From assembly GCF_024519285.1 (NCBI RefSeq), contig NZ_JAMZCY010000002.1, forward strand, positions 310,001 through 374,000: 64,000 nt of DNA, read 5' to 3'. The notes below the pieces were generated by a model, which saw only the letters and a program-made list of their open reading frames with translations, had not been told where the DNA came from and did not search any database. This stretch comes from Cohnella sp. WQ 127256. GTDB lineage: Bacteria > Bacillota > Bacilli > Paenibacillales > Paenibacillaceae. This document shows positions 33,591-42,135 of this stretch, piece by piece; positions within the stretch are counted from its first letter, which is position 1; each line of letters starts with the position of its first letter. The position numbers and the translations under genes are program-made.

Positions 33591-34436
33591 ATGTTCGAAA
33601 GAGAACTGCCCCCCATTCAGACATATGAAGCAAGAGACGGAAGATCATTATGCTACCGCCATTACGAGGCGAATTCGAATAAAATTATAATTTTGCTGCA
33701 CGGGATGTCCGAAGATGGACAATATTTGCATCCGTTGGCTGAATTTATTTCTAAGAGGCAGCTAGCGCAAGTGATCGTGCCGGACTTAAGAGGTTATGGG
33801 CTTCACCCGATCCGCAGAGGCGATGTGGAATATATCGGACAATATGATGACGACATAGAGGATTTAGTGAAAAGGATCTGGTCGCGTGCTGTATCTCCAT
33901 ACACGTTGATTATCGCAGGACATTCTGCAGGTGGAGGGAATGCGATCCGTCTTGCTCTTCATCCGTTGGCTAAAGAAATCAGTGCCTTTCTTCTGTTAGC
34001 CCCTGCCGTGCATCCGAAAGCGCCTATCTCCCACCAGAAGGATCCGTGGAGCACAATGCAAATCGCAACACGTAAACTTACGCTTCTCAACGTACTTAAT
34101 CGGGTTGGACTCCGGTTTCTGAATAAGTGGATTGTTATGAACATCGACAAGCCACTCGCGAATAGGAATGGACGCGAAACTTTAAATTTAAGCTACCGAT
34201 TGTTTAAGTCCAGATCACTGAAAGCGAGATACGATCGTTACTTGCGGGCGATGACTCAACCTACACTCGTATTAGTTGGAGAGAAGGAAGAAGTATATAT
34301 CCCAGGGCAATACGCGCCAATGTTCGCTGAGTACAATAAAGCCAAGGTTGAAATGATTCTCGATTGCGACCATGACGGCATTCTAACGAACGAGGAAGCT
34401 TTCCGGGAAGTGGAAAGCTGGCTACGAGCCTTATGA
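33591..34436 (+). CDS. Alpha/beta hydrolase (serine aminopeptidase / monoacylglycerol-lipase type)
   Basis: The 281-residue hydrolase has the oxyanion block IILLHGMSEDGQYLHPLAEF, a nucleophile elbow IAGHSAGGGNA and a C-terminal catalytic pair (LVGEKEEVYIP and DCDHDGILT). It lacks a signal peptide. The likely start is the ATG at 33591, 11 bases after GGAGG; a TTG at 33570 in the same frame has no upstream site. The substrate is not predictable. It appears to be a single-gene unit. Confidence 0.82.
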   Translation: MFERELPPIQTYEARDGRSLCYRHYEANSNKIIILLHGMSEDGQYLHPLAEFISKRQLAQVIVPDLRGYGLHPIRRGDVEYIGQYDDDIEDLVKRIWSRAVSPYTLIIAGHSAGGGNAIRLALHPLAKEISAFLLLAPAVHPKAPISHQKDPWSTMQIATRKLTLLNVLNRVGLRFLNKWIVMNIDKPLANRNGRETLNLSYRLFKSRSLKARYDRYLRAMTQPTLVLVGEKEEVYIPGQYAPMFAEYNKAKVEMILDCDHDGILTNEEAFREVESWLRAL

Positions 34437-34475
34437 AACATACATGAAGTGAAATGAAACGATTAAGAGGAAAAT

Positions 34476-34499
34476 CCGATGCTTGCGTCGGTTTTTTTT
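34476..34499 (+). terminator. Rho-independent terminator after the alpha/beta hydrolase
   Basis: A compact stem CCGATGC/GCGTCGG (one G-T pair) is followed by eight T residues. Confidence 0.85.
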
Positions 34500-34575
34500 G
34501 TTATCGAGGGATATCATTGAATTGCCAAAAAAGTGCCTTCCCCCCCGCTTTGTAGAAGTCTAAACAGAATCAGCC

Positions 34576-34624
34576 TTGCATCAAAGGGAATAGCATGATA
34601 TTATCTGTTTGAACGTTCATTCAA
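34576..34624 (+). promoter_or_regulatory. tetR promoter with candidate TetR operator
   Basis: TTGCAT (34576-34581), a 17-base spacer and TATTAT (34599-34604) are followed directly by GTTTGAACGTTCATTCAA (34607-34624), which contains the palindrome TGAACGTTCA. Placement next to the -10 fits self-repression. Confidence 0.55.
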
Positions 34625-34708
34625 TCGAGCAACGAATAAAGAGCAACGAACAACGAACAATAATTAATCTAATAAGTTCAATCCGATAGGATGGCAGGGA
34701 GTGTGCCG

Positions 34709-35311
34709 ATGACAGACGCAGATAAGAAAGACAGAATCATTTCGGCCGCTTATAAAGTGTTATCAGAGAAAGGCTATGATAAGGCCTCGACTAAAGAAAT
34801 AGCAAGCACCGCCGGCGTTGCGCAAGGCTTAATCAATTACTATTTTCCAAGTAAGGACCTGTTGTTCGCAGAAGTATTCCGACAGGAGACGCAAAGGTAT
34901 TGCAACTCGTTCTATCCGTTGCTGGAAGGCTACAACAACTCAAATGGAATTTCCAATGTTACGATAGCGAATATACTTGAGCTCCCGAAGAGCAAAGCTA
35001 TCCAGGATCCAGACTGGTTTCGACTGCGGTTCGAGTTATTCGCCATTGGGTTAAGGAAAGAGAGTGCGCTTGAGACGTTGCGGGAAATGCTCGCTGCGGA
35101 GCGCAATTATATTAGTAATACAATTGAGTCAATAAGCGGATTACCCCGTGAGCAATCAGACACCATAGCGTCTATTTTATATTCGGTTATCGAAGGTTTG
35201 GGGCTGCAGAAGATTGCGGATCCTAGCTTCAATTACGACGAAGCCTATAACACGCTTACTGTTATGCTGGGTGCTTATTACGAAGCCTTGAATAAGAAGA
35301 ATGAATCGTAA
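34709..35311 (+). CDS. TetR-family transcriptional repressor
   Basis: A 200-residue repressor with an N-terminal DNA-binding domain (about residues 5-52; STKEIASTAGVAQGLINYYF is the helix-turn-helix) and a helical ligand-binding domain. The ATG at 34709 is seven bases after AGGGAG; the frame extends six codons upstream with no good site. It is directly upstream of an MMPL transporter and shares an operator-like motif with it, so it probably represses efflux until a toxic ligand binds. Confidence 0.87.
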   Translation: MTDADKKDRIISAAYKVLSEKGYDKASTKEIASTAGVAQGLINYYFPSKDLLFAEVFRQETQRYCNSFYPLLEGYNNSNGISNVTIANILELPKSKAIQDPDWFRLRFELFAIGLRKESALETLREMLAAERNYISNTIESISGLPREQSDTIASILYSVIEGLGLQKIADPSFNYDEAYNTLTVMLGAYYEALNKKNES

Positions 35312-35337
35312 ATTCGATTCCTTCTTTTTACCACCTA

Positions 35338-35372
35338 TTGTTTGAATGATCAAACAAACAATGGCATAGATT
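35338..35372 (+). promoter_or_regulatory. Candidate TetR operator and promoter of the MMPL transporter
   Basis: TTGTTTGA and TCAAACAA (35338-35345, 35350-35357) form a perfect 8-bp inverted repeat with four bases between. The 18-base string GTTTGAATGATCAAACAA at 35340 aligns with that at the tetR promoter (13 of 18 identical, sharing TTTGAA-YG-WTCA). TTGAAT and TAGATT could be the overlapped -35 and -10. Confidence 0.5.
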
Positions 35373-35420
35373 AGATACAGGAGAAAAAAACCTAAAAACA
35401 GAGAAAGACGGTGGAGAGAG

Positions 35421-37730
35421 ATGCATGGTTTACTACGCGGTTGGGGAAAAGCGCTATTCAAGGTGAGATGGGTCGTAGTGGTGATTTGGATCGTATGTGC
35501 AATGTTCGGAGGCTATGCTTTTGGTAAAGTTACTCCTCTCCTGAGTGGGGGAGGTTGGGAAGTATCGGGCTCGCAGTCGCTGAACGCAGGTAAGCTGCTA
35601 GCATCAGAATTTGCCGGAAGGTCTGAGAGCTCCTTAACACTTGTTCTTCGCGATCCACAGCATGCAGTAGGTTCTCCGGAATATAACGAGAAGCTGCAGA
35701 CGATCGTCACGAGCTTGAAAGCGGAAGAAGGAGTATCTGGAGTGTTTAGCATTTTGGACGCTTCGGCGGGAATTGGGTCAGGGTTAGTCGGTAAGGATCC
35801 TAATCTAAGCATCGCCTTCGTAGATATGGATATGGAGCTTGATTTCGTCATTAATAAAATACCTGATTATCAGGAACGGATAGTTGAGCAAGCCTCCAGC
35901 CTTGGAGCAGAAGCTTATTTAGTTGGCGGAGCGGCCTTCTGGGGGGAAAGCAGCGTCCAGAGTCAAGAGGGTCTAGTCAAGGCGGAGATGATTGTTTTTC
36001 CACTCATCATTATTATCCTTCTCCTTGTGTTCCGTTCGCTCATGGCCACAATTACTCCGTTGATTGTAACAATAGCATCCGTGCTTGTCGCCATGGGAAT
36101 TATCTATTTGGTTGCCTTGGAGGTGGAGCTTTCGGTATTCGTAACGAATTCGGCTATGATGCTGGGGTTAGGCGTGGGTATCGATTATTCCCTCTTCATG
36201 GTTAGCCGATTTAAGACGGAGCTTGCCGTCAAAGGAAACACCAAGCAGGCTGCAATAGTGACAACGATGGCTACGGCAGGTCATACGGTGTTTTTCTCAG
36301 CACTCACTGTCATTGCAGCGCTCTCCGCGCTATTTATCGTACCATTGGCTGCCATAAAAGCGATCGCTTTCGGTGGAATCGTTGTTGTGTTCGTGGCTGG
36401 ATTAGCGAGTCTAACGTTATTACCCGCAGTGCTTGTCATTCTGGGAGCCCGTATTAATAAGGGAAGTATTCCTTTCTTACGTACTCGTGAACCTACACGG
36501 ACGAGTGGTTGGAAAAGATGGACGAGTTCGATTATGCGTCGTCCAGTATTGTTCTTGGTTATTACATTAGTGGGATTGGGAGCATTTGCTATCCCAGCGC
36601 TCGACTTGAAGCTAGACTCACCGGATATTAGGACGCTTCCCGCGGACACATCTGTACGACAAGGCTTTACGCTTATGGAGAAGGCGTTTGGAGTGGGTGC
36701 ATCTAGTCAAATCAGCATCGTGCTTCATAACGAGAACAGTGAACTAAGCTCTCCAGAAGCGCTCGTTCAGATTACTGCGCTTCAAGATGAGCTTGGTAAA
36801 CAAGAGCATGTCAAAGGCGTAACCTCTGTAGCCTCCTTTTTCCCAGGCGTGGATTCAAACGTCGTATCGGGATTGTTGACTGCAGGAAATGGTGCTCTAC
36901 CTAGTGATGTCAGCTATATGATCAATCGCTATGTGAGTATTGACAGGCATACTGGCGTGCTTGAAGTCGAGCTCGATCAATTCGGATCAAGCGACATCAG
37001 TAGGGACTTCGTTAAGTATTTGCGGGATTCTTACTTGCCAGCGGCTGCTTTACCGGCAGGGACCACCTTCAATATTGGTGGGGAAACGATGAATGGTATG
37101 GATACGTCCAAAGCGATTAACGACAGCTTGCTGCCAGCGCTGGGAGTTATGCTCGTCCTTATTTTCTTAATCCTCGTTTTATCCTTTAGAAGTCTACTAT
37201 TACCGCTTAAAGCGATCGTCCTTAATCTATTCTCAGTAGGAGCGACTACCGGCATTATGGTGCTCGTGTTCGCTCACGGATACGGTGCGGAAATCTTTGA
37301 TGTAGAAACGAATGGATATATCATTCACTTTGTCCCGGTGTTGCTGTTGGCGCTGCTGTTTGGCCTAAGTACGGATTATGAGGTGTTCCTTGTCAGTCGA
37401 ATTAAAGAAGAATACGATCGGACTGGAGCACATGAGGATAGTATTGCTGAGGGAATGGAGAAGACAGGTCCTCTCATCACAGGTGCTGCCGTATTAATGG
37501 TTGCTGTATTCTCAGGCTTTGCGTTCTCCGGAGTCCTACCCATTCAGATGCTCGGCTTCGGCATGGCTGTTGCTATTGCGCTGGATGCTACCGTTATTCG
37601 CATGCTGCTCGTGCCGGTTACGATGAAGCTACTCGGACGGGCAAGCTGGTGGTTTCCCGGTCGGTCGAAAATAGAGCCTAAAAATTTGCATAAACGGAGT
37701 GATAATTCAGCACCGCTTCCGAATAAGTAA
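35421..37730 (+). CDS. MMPL-family (RND-type) membrane transporter
   Basis: The 769-residue transporter has 12 predicted membrane helices in two halves, each with one helix, a large extracytoplasmic loop and five more helices. Signature stretches are LGLGVGIDYSLFMVSRFKTE in the first half and FGLSTDYEVFLVSRIKEEYD in the second, containing the proton-relay Asp-Tyr pair. Such proteins export lipids, surfactants or drugs with proton motive force. With the upstream TetR it forms a typical inducible efflux locus. The DUF1304 gene follows after 53 bases. Confidence 0.9.
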   Translation: MHGLLRGWGKALFKVRWVVVVIWIVCAMFGGYAFGKVTPLLSGGGWEVSGSQSLNAGKLLASEFAGRSESSLTLVLRDPQHAVGSPEYNEKLQTIVTSLKAEEGVSGVFSILDASAGIGSGLVGKDPNLSIAFVDMDMELDFVINKIPDYQERIVEQASSLGAEAYLVGGAAFWGESSVQSQEGLVKAEMIVFPLIIIILLLVFRSLMATITPLIVTIASVLVAMGIIYLVALEVELSVFVTNSAMMLGLGVGIDYSLFMVSRFKTELAVKGNTKQAAIVTTMATAGHTVFFSALTVIAALSALFIVPLAAIKAIAFGGIVVVFVAGLASLTLLPAVLVILGARINKGSIPFLRTREPTRTSGWKRWTSSIMRRPVLFLVITLVGLGAFAIPALDLKLDSPDIRTLPADTSVRQGFTLMEKAFGVGASSQISIVLHNENSELSSPEALVQITALQDELGKQEHVKGVTSVASFFPGVDSNVVSGLLTAGNGALPSDVSYMINRYVSIDRHTGVLEVELDQFGSSDISRDFVKYLRDSYLPAAALPAGTTFNIGGETMNGMDTSKAINDSLLPALGVMLVLIFLILVLSFRSLLLPLKAIVLNLFSVGATTGIMVLVFAHGYGAEIFDVETNGYIIHFVPVLLLALLFGLSTDYEVFLVSRIKEEYDRTGAHEDSIAEGMEKTGPLITGAAVLMVAVFSGFAFSGVLPIQMLGFGMAVAIALDATVIRMLLVPVTMKLLGRASWWFPGRSKIEPKNLHKRSDNSAPLPNK

Positions 37731-37783
37731 TAGTAGCGGTTACAACAGGTCAGTCTGAGCAAATGGGAAGGGGAGGCTGCCCC

Positions 37784-38146
37784 GTGAGCATAGCTACGAT
37801 TCTAGTAGGGCTTGTCGCTTTGGTGCATGCGTACTTTCTAATTATGGAGATGTTCTTGTGGACGTCGCCCGGGATTCGGAAATCTTTCGGAATGACATCG
37901 AGCTTTGCCCGCGATTCCAAGCCGCTTGCTGCAAACCAGGGACTGTACAATGGATTCTTGGCTGCTGGACTTGTCTGGGGGTTGCTACATCCGAACGCTT
38001 CAACAGGGTATCAGATTCAGACCTTTTTTCTCATTTGCGTCTTGATCGCTGCCATCTATGGAGGTTTGAACGTTAAGAAATCAATCCTTTACGTGCAAGG
38101 AATTCCTGCCGTAGCTGCATGGATCGCTGTCATGGTTGCTTGGTAA
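37784..38146 (+). CDS. DUF1304 family small membrane protein
   Basis: A 120-residue integral membrane protein with about four helices and the family stretch VHAYFLIMEMFLWTSPGIRK plus ANQGLYNGFLAAGLVWGLL. Function is unknown; it resembles the YqjF-like DUF1304 proteins often found near efflux or stress genes. I chose the GTG at 37784, seven bases after GGGAGG; the frame opening at 37763 would add seven residues containing Cys and Pro ahead of the first helix and has a weaker site. Confidence 0.83.
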   Translation: MSIATILVGLVALVHAYFLIMEMFLWTSPGIRKSFGMTSSFARDSKPLAANQGLYNGFLAAGLVWGLLHPNASTGYQIQTFFLICVLIAAIYGGLNVKKSILYVQGIPAVAAWIAVMVAW

Positions 38147-38171
38147 ATCACGTTTAGGACTAGAGGAAACG

Positions 38172-38222
38172 GAAGCCTATTCTTTCGCGAGCTATTTTCG
38201 CTGAGGGTAGGCTTCTTTATTT
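38172..38222 (+). terminator. Terminator after the DUF1304 gene
   Basis: GAAGCCTA pairs with TAGGCTTC over a partly paired 28-base loop, followed by TTTATTTTG. Confidence 0.65.
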
Positions 38223-38334
38223 TGTAAAAAAATAACATCGTTGATTTCGTATAACAATCGTTAATCGCTTGCGTAGAAAATGGATTCGACATCCTTTAGC
38301 ATAAAGGTACAAACAAAACGAAGCGGGTGATGAA

Positions 38335-39330
38335 TTGAAAGGCGACACAACTTCTCCGCTGCACGATAAGGGAACACAATCGCTGCCTCGGTATATCGGA
38401 AAAGAAGATTCTGGGGTTTGGCGCAAGTTTATCAGGCAGTGGGACTACCAATTGATGATTCTTCCGTCTCTCGCGTTCATCATCGTATTTAGCTACATCC
38501 CGATGTGGGGCGTTCTCATTGCATTTAAGGAGTACAACTTGTTTACCGGATTCAATGCGAGTCCGTGGGTCGGATTTGACCATTTCAGAATGTTCTTCGA
38601 TTCTCCGGAGTTTTGGAACATTATGCGTAATACGCTGGCCATAAGCCTGCTGAAGCTGCTCATCGGCTTCCCGGCGCCGATTATTCTAGCCCTCATGCTC
38701 AATGAGGTACGGAACATGGCATTTAAGAGAATTGTTCAGACGGTAACCTATATTCCGCATTTTATATCTTGGGTAGTCGTCTCGGGTCTCGTATTCTCGA
38801 TGTTGGCGGCGGATAACGGGCCCGTCAATGATGTGATGCAGAAGTTTTCCTTGATTGATAAACCGATCAACTGGCTATCGGTGCCTGAGTATTTCTGGGG
38901 CATTCTCGTATCGGTCGGGGTATGGAAAGAGATCGGCTTCGGCTCAATCGTCTATATGGCTGCCATAGCCGGGATCAATCCGGATTTGTACGAAGCCGCC
39001 GCAATGGACGGAGCCAATCGATTTAAGCAGATTTTCCTGATTACGATACCGAGCATCTCACCGGTTATTATTATCTTCTTGATTCTAGGCGTAGGCAATA
39101 TCCTAAATGCGGGCTTTGAAGACATCCTCTTGATGACGAAAAACCTATCCAACGGAATCGTCATGCCTTACGCGGAAGTCATCGATACCTATGTATACCA
39201 AATGGGGATCAATAACCAACGATACTCCTACGCGACTGCAGCCGGATTGTTCAAGTCGATTATTAGCGTCATTCTATTGTTCATAGCGAATGGCATAGCC
39301 CGTCGTTTAGGGAAAGCAAGTTTATGGTAG
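38335..39330 (+). CDS. Sugar ABC importer permease, LplB-type
   Basis: The 331-residue permease has six membrane helices and the coupling loop YEAAAMDGANRFKQIFLITIP (about residues 220-240). It belongs to the large LplB group of oligosaccharide importers, which recruit a shared ATPase (MsmX-like) encoded elsewhere; no ATPase gene is here. The start is a TTG after GCGGGTGAT. The partner permease and binding protein follow. Confidence 0.87.
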   Translation: MKGDTTSPLHDKGTQSLPRYIGKEDSGVWRKFIRQWDYQLMILPSLAFIIVFSYIPMWGVLIAFKEYNLFTGFNASPWVGFDHFRMFFDSPEFWNIMRNTLAISLLKLLIGFPAPIILALMLNEVRNMAFKRIVQTVTYIPHFISWVVVSGLVFSMLAADNGPVNDVMQKFSLIDKPINWLSVPEYFWGILVSVGVWKEIGFGSIVYMAAIAGINPDLYEAAAMDGANRFKQIFLITIPSISPVIIIFLILGVGNILNAGFEDILLMTKNLSNGIVMPYAEVIDTYVYQMGINNQRYSYATAAGLFKSIISVILLFIANGIARRLGKASLW

Positions 39331-39364
39331 GTCAAGGCAATTTTCAGGAAACGGAAGCGATACG

Positions 39365-40252
39365 ATGAAACTCAACTTCTCGGATAAGGTCATGCAGGCC
39401 ATCATTTATTTCATACTCGTCGTGTTGGCGTTCCTGGCGTTCTATCCCTTCTGGAACTCGCTCGTCCTCTCGTTCAATGTGGGCAGTGACGCTTCGCTAG
39501 GAGGGGTTACATTCTGGCCAAGGGCGTTCACGCTGGAAAACTATGAGATTGTATTCAAAGAAAAGCGAATCTTTAATGCTTACCTAATTACGATAGCCCG
39601 TACCCTTATCGGTACGCTGGTATCCATGTTCTTCACGGCGCTCTTCGCTTACGGCTTGTCCAAGAAGGGAATCGTGTTCAAGAAAGGATATATGATCATC
39701 TGCATCGTTACGATGTATTTTAGCGGGGGACTGATCCCGTACTTCGTTCTCGTATACAACCTGCACTTATATAACACGTTTACGTTCCTGATCGTTCATG
39801 GTTTGGTTAATGTTTACAACATGATTATTTTCAGAACGTTCTTTCAAGAGCTCCCTGACGGCTTGGAAGAATCCGCACGTATTGACGGCTGCTCAAACTT
39901 TGGAGTGTTCTTCCGAATCGTACTGCCGATATCGGGACCAGTCGTGGCGACGTTATCACTGTTCACGGCGGTTGGCTTGTGGAATGACTGGTTTACCCCA
40001 GCGGTGTTCATCAGTAACCAGAATTTAATTCCGCTGCAAACGCTACTCGTGCAGATCGTGAATGCGGGACAGACGGCGACATTGATCGAGAATCTGAATA
40101 GTTATGCGCAGAGCACCGTTGAAGATTCTAGCACGGTGAAGGCACTACAGATGGCGACGATGATGGTCGCGACACTGCCGATCCTCCTTATCTACCCGTT
40201 CCTGCAAAAGTATTTTGTTAAAGGTGCATTGGTAGGCTCTTTGAAAGAGTAG
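39365..40252 (+). CDS. Sugar ABC importer permease, LplC/YtcP-type
   Basis: The 295-residue second permease has six helices, with the coupling motif EESARIDGCSNFGVFFRIVLP around residues 173-193. It lies 34 bases after the first permease. The C-terminus (QKYFVKGALVGSLKE) is the usual end of the LplC group. Together with the upstream permease it forms the channel, with the following lipoprotein as receptor. Confidence 0.88.
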   Translation: MKLNFSDKVMQAIIYFILVVLAFLAFYPFWNSLVLSFNVGSDASLGGVTFWPRAFTLENYEIVFKEKRIFNAYLITIARTLIGTLVSMFFTALFAYGLSKKGIVFKKGYMIICIVTMYFSGGLIPYFVLVYNLHLYNTFTFLIVHGLVNVYNMIIFRTFFQELPDGLEESARIDGCSNFGVFFRIVLPISGPVVATLSLFTAVGLWNDWFTPAVFISNQNLIPLQTLLVQIVNAGQTATLIENLNSYAQSTVEDSSTVKALQMATMMVATLPILLIYPFLQKYFVKGALVGSLKE

Positions 40253-40330
40253 TTGCTGGTTATTCGCGGAGTCAGCATGCGACATCCGCTTATGACATAT
40301 ATAATGTGAATATTAGAAAGGGGAAAGTAC

Positions 40331-42055
40331 ATGAATATCAAGAAAAGTACAAGCTTGGTCACTGGTAGTTTACTAACGATTAGCATGTTGCTATCCGCAT
40401 GTTCCGGTAACAGCAATAACAGCAGTAGCCCTGCGGCTTCCCAGCCAGCAAGTCAGGCGGCGGAGAGCCAGCCAGCCGCAACCGAGAGCGCTTCGCCGAG
40501 TGAAGCTGCGGAAGGTGACGTCCAAGCTAAAGTTAAACCCGTGAACTTCTCCTTATTTGTTAATTATGATTGGTATACTGCACCAGCATGGGCAGAACGT
40601 CCGCATGCGAAGTGGATTACAGACAATCTGAAAGTCACGCTGGAGCCCGTACAATCGAATGGTGCGGCAGCACAGAAGCTGAACACAATGATCGTATCCA
40701 ATCAGCTTCCTGATGTCATCGTACTTGATCGGGGTAAAGACGTAGAGCGCTTACAACAAGCAGGTAAGCTAGTGGCGCTAGATCCTTACCTTGAGAAGTA
40801 TCCAGAGTACGTGAAAGCTGTCGGAGAGCAAACGTTGAACATGCTCAGAAGCAGTGACGGCAAGCTGTACCAATTGCCGAACTGGTTCATTAACGGAGAT
40901 AAGGGTAACGGAAATGCCGGATATCTTGTCGAGAAGAAAATCTATAAGGCACTTGGATCTCCAGCGTTAGAAACTTGGGATGATCTTGAAGCCTACCTGA
41001 AATTAGTGAAAGAGAAATATCCTGACGTTGTCCCTCTTGACTTCGGTGAAGTTCGTGGCGAAGGTACAGATGTGCAAATGATGGGTATGCTCTACAGTGG
41101 TGCGGCTGAGAACTTCACGGGCGCTTTCATTTCACCGGGTGGTAATTACGGAGTTCCAAACGGCAACGCCCTGACTTCCATCTATCAGGATCAAGCGTTT
41201 AAGGACACAGCCCTGTACAGCAGCAAGCTGTTCCGCCAAGGGTTGACGTCCAGCGACATGTTCACGCAAACGCGTGATCAAATTCTCGAGAAGCTGAAAA
41301 AAGGTAAAATCGCAGTATTTGGCGCATACGATGCTGTCGTCGAGGGTATCGGGCGCGAAGCGAACAATCAACTCAAAGCCAAAGATCCAGAAGACGGCTA
41401 CGAAATCGTGTGGCCGTTCCACAAAGGCGGTGTTGATAAGAACAAGGTATTCCCATCAGGATTTAACACGCTGGGTTGGAATGTCAACGTCATCACGACG
41501 AGCGCAAAGGATCCAGAAGCGATCTTCTCTTATTACAACTGGGCATCTAGCCCGGAAGGCCAGCAAGTGATCTTCTTCGGACCTCCGGGATTGTTCTATG
41601 ATTCGGTAGAAGACGGAGTACCTATTCCGAATGATGCATATATCAATCGCGATCCGAAGAAATACGATGAATTGAAAATCGGTGAATTCAACTGGAGCGG
41701 AAACACGGCATACGTGGATTCCACGAAAGGCAAACGCGAGAAGCTATTACCGATGGAAGCGCAAGACTGGACGACGGTTAGCCAAGCTAACGTTTCGTTC
41801 GTTACGTCCATGGATGTAACCGAGTATTCCAACCTAGAGCCAGCGCCGAACTCTGAGGAAGGAATCGTCCTGCAACGTCTAAGAGATATGCATAAGCAAC
41901 TGATTCCGAAAATTTTCTTCGCGAAGAGCGACGAGGAAGTACTTAGCCTTATCGAAAAAGCCGATAAAGAAGCGACGAAAATCGGTTATGAGAAAGCACT
42001 GAAATGGAAATCCGATGTATGGCAAGCCAACCTGAAAAGTATGAAAGGTCAATAA
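40331..42055 (+). CDS. Sugar ABC importer solute-binding lipoprotein, LplA-type
   Basis: The 574-residue lipoprotein has a lipobox (SMLLSACS, Cys near residue 23) and a Ser/Ala/Pro-rich linker typical of surface proteins. It then shows the fold of family 1 extracellular binding proteins, for instance ADGKLYQLPNWF-like and NTLGWNVNVIT stretches. It differs from the three closely related binding proteins later in the cluster: there is no CxHC motif. Its stop precedes a strong terminator and the YesN gene. The substrate is inferred to be an oligosaccharide. Confidence 0.86.
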   Translation: MNIKKSTSLVTGSLLTISMLLSACSGNSNNSSSPAASQPASQAAESQPAATESASPSEAAEGDVQAKVKPVNFSLFVNYDWYTAPAWAERPHAKWITDNLKVTLEPVQSNGAAAQKLNTMIVSNQLPDVIVLDRGKDVERLQQAGKLVALDPYLEKYPEYVKAVGEQTLNMLRSSDGKLYQLPNWFINGDKGNGNAGYLVEKKIYKALGSPALETWDDLEAYLKLVKEKYPDVVPLDFGEVRGEGTDVQMMGMLYSGAAENFTGAFISPGGNYGVPNGNALTSIYQDQAFKDTALYSSKLFRQGLTSSDMFTQTRDQILEKLKKGKIAVFGAYDAVVEGIGREANNQLKAKDPEDGYEIVWPFHKGGVDKNKVFPSGFNTLGWNVNVITTSAKDPEAIFSYYNWASSPEGQQVIFFGPPGLFYDSVEDGVPIPNDAYINRDPKKYDELKIGEFNWSGNTAYVDSTKGKREKLLPMEAQDWTTVSQANVSFVTSMDVTEYSNLEPAPNSEEGIVLQRLRDMHKQLIPKIFFAKSDEEVLSLIEKADKEATKIGYEKALKWKSDVWQANLKSMKGQ

Positions 42056-42079
42056 AAATGCACCTATAACTTAGTGTTT

Positions 42080-42111
42080 AGAGAGGGTATACTCAATATA
42101 CCCTCTCTTTT
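42080..42111 (+). terminator. Terminator between the LplA gene and the YesN-type regulator
   Basis: AGAGAGGGTATA and its perfect complement (12 bp, five-base loop) are followed by TTT only, so some read-through into the regulator is likely. Confidence 0.75.
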
Positions 42112-42135
42112 CGCCATGAAGGAGCACATGATCAA

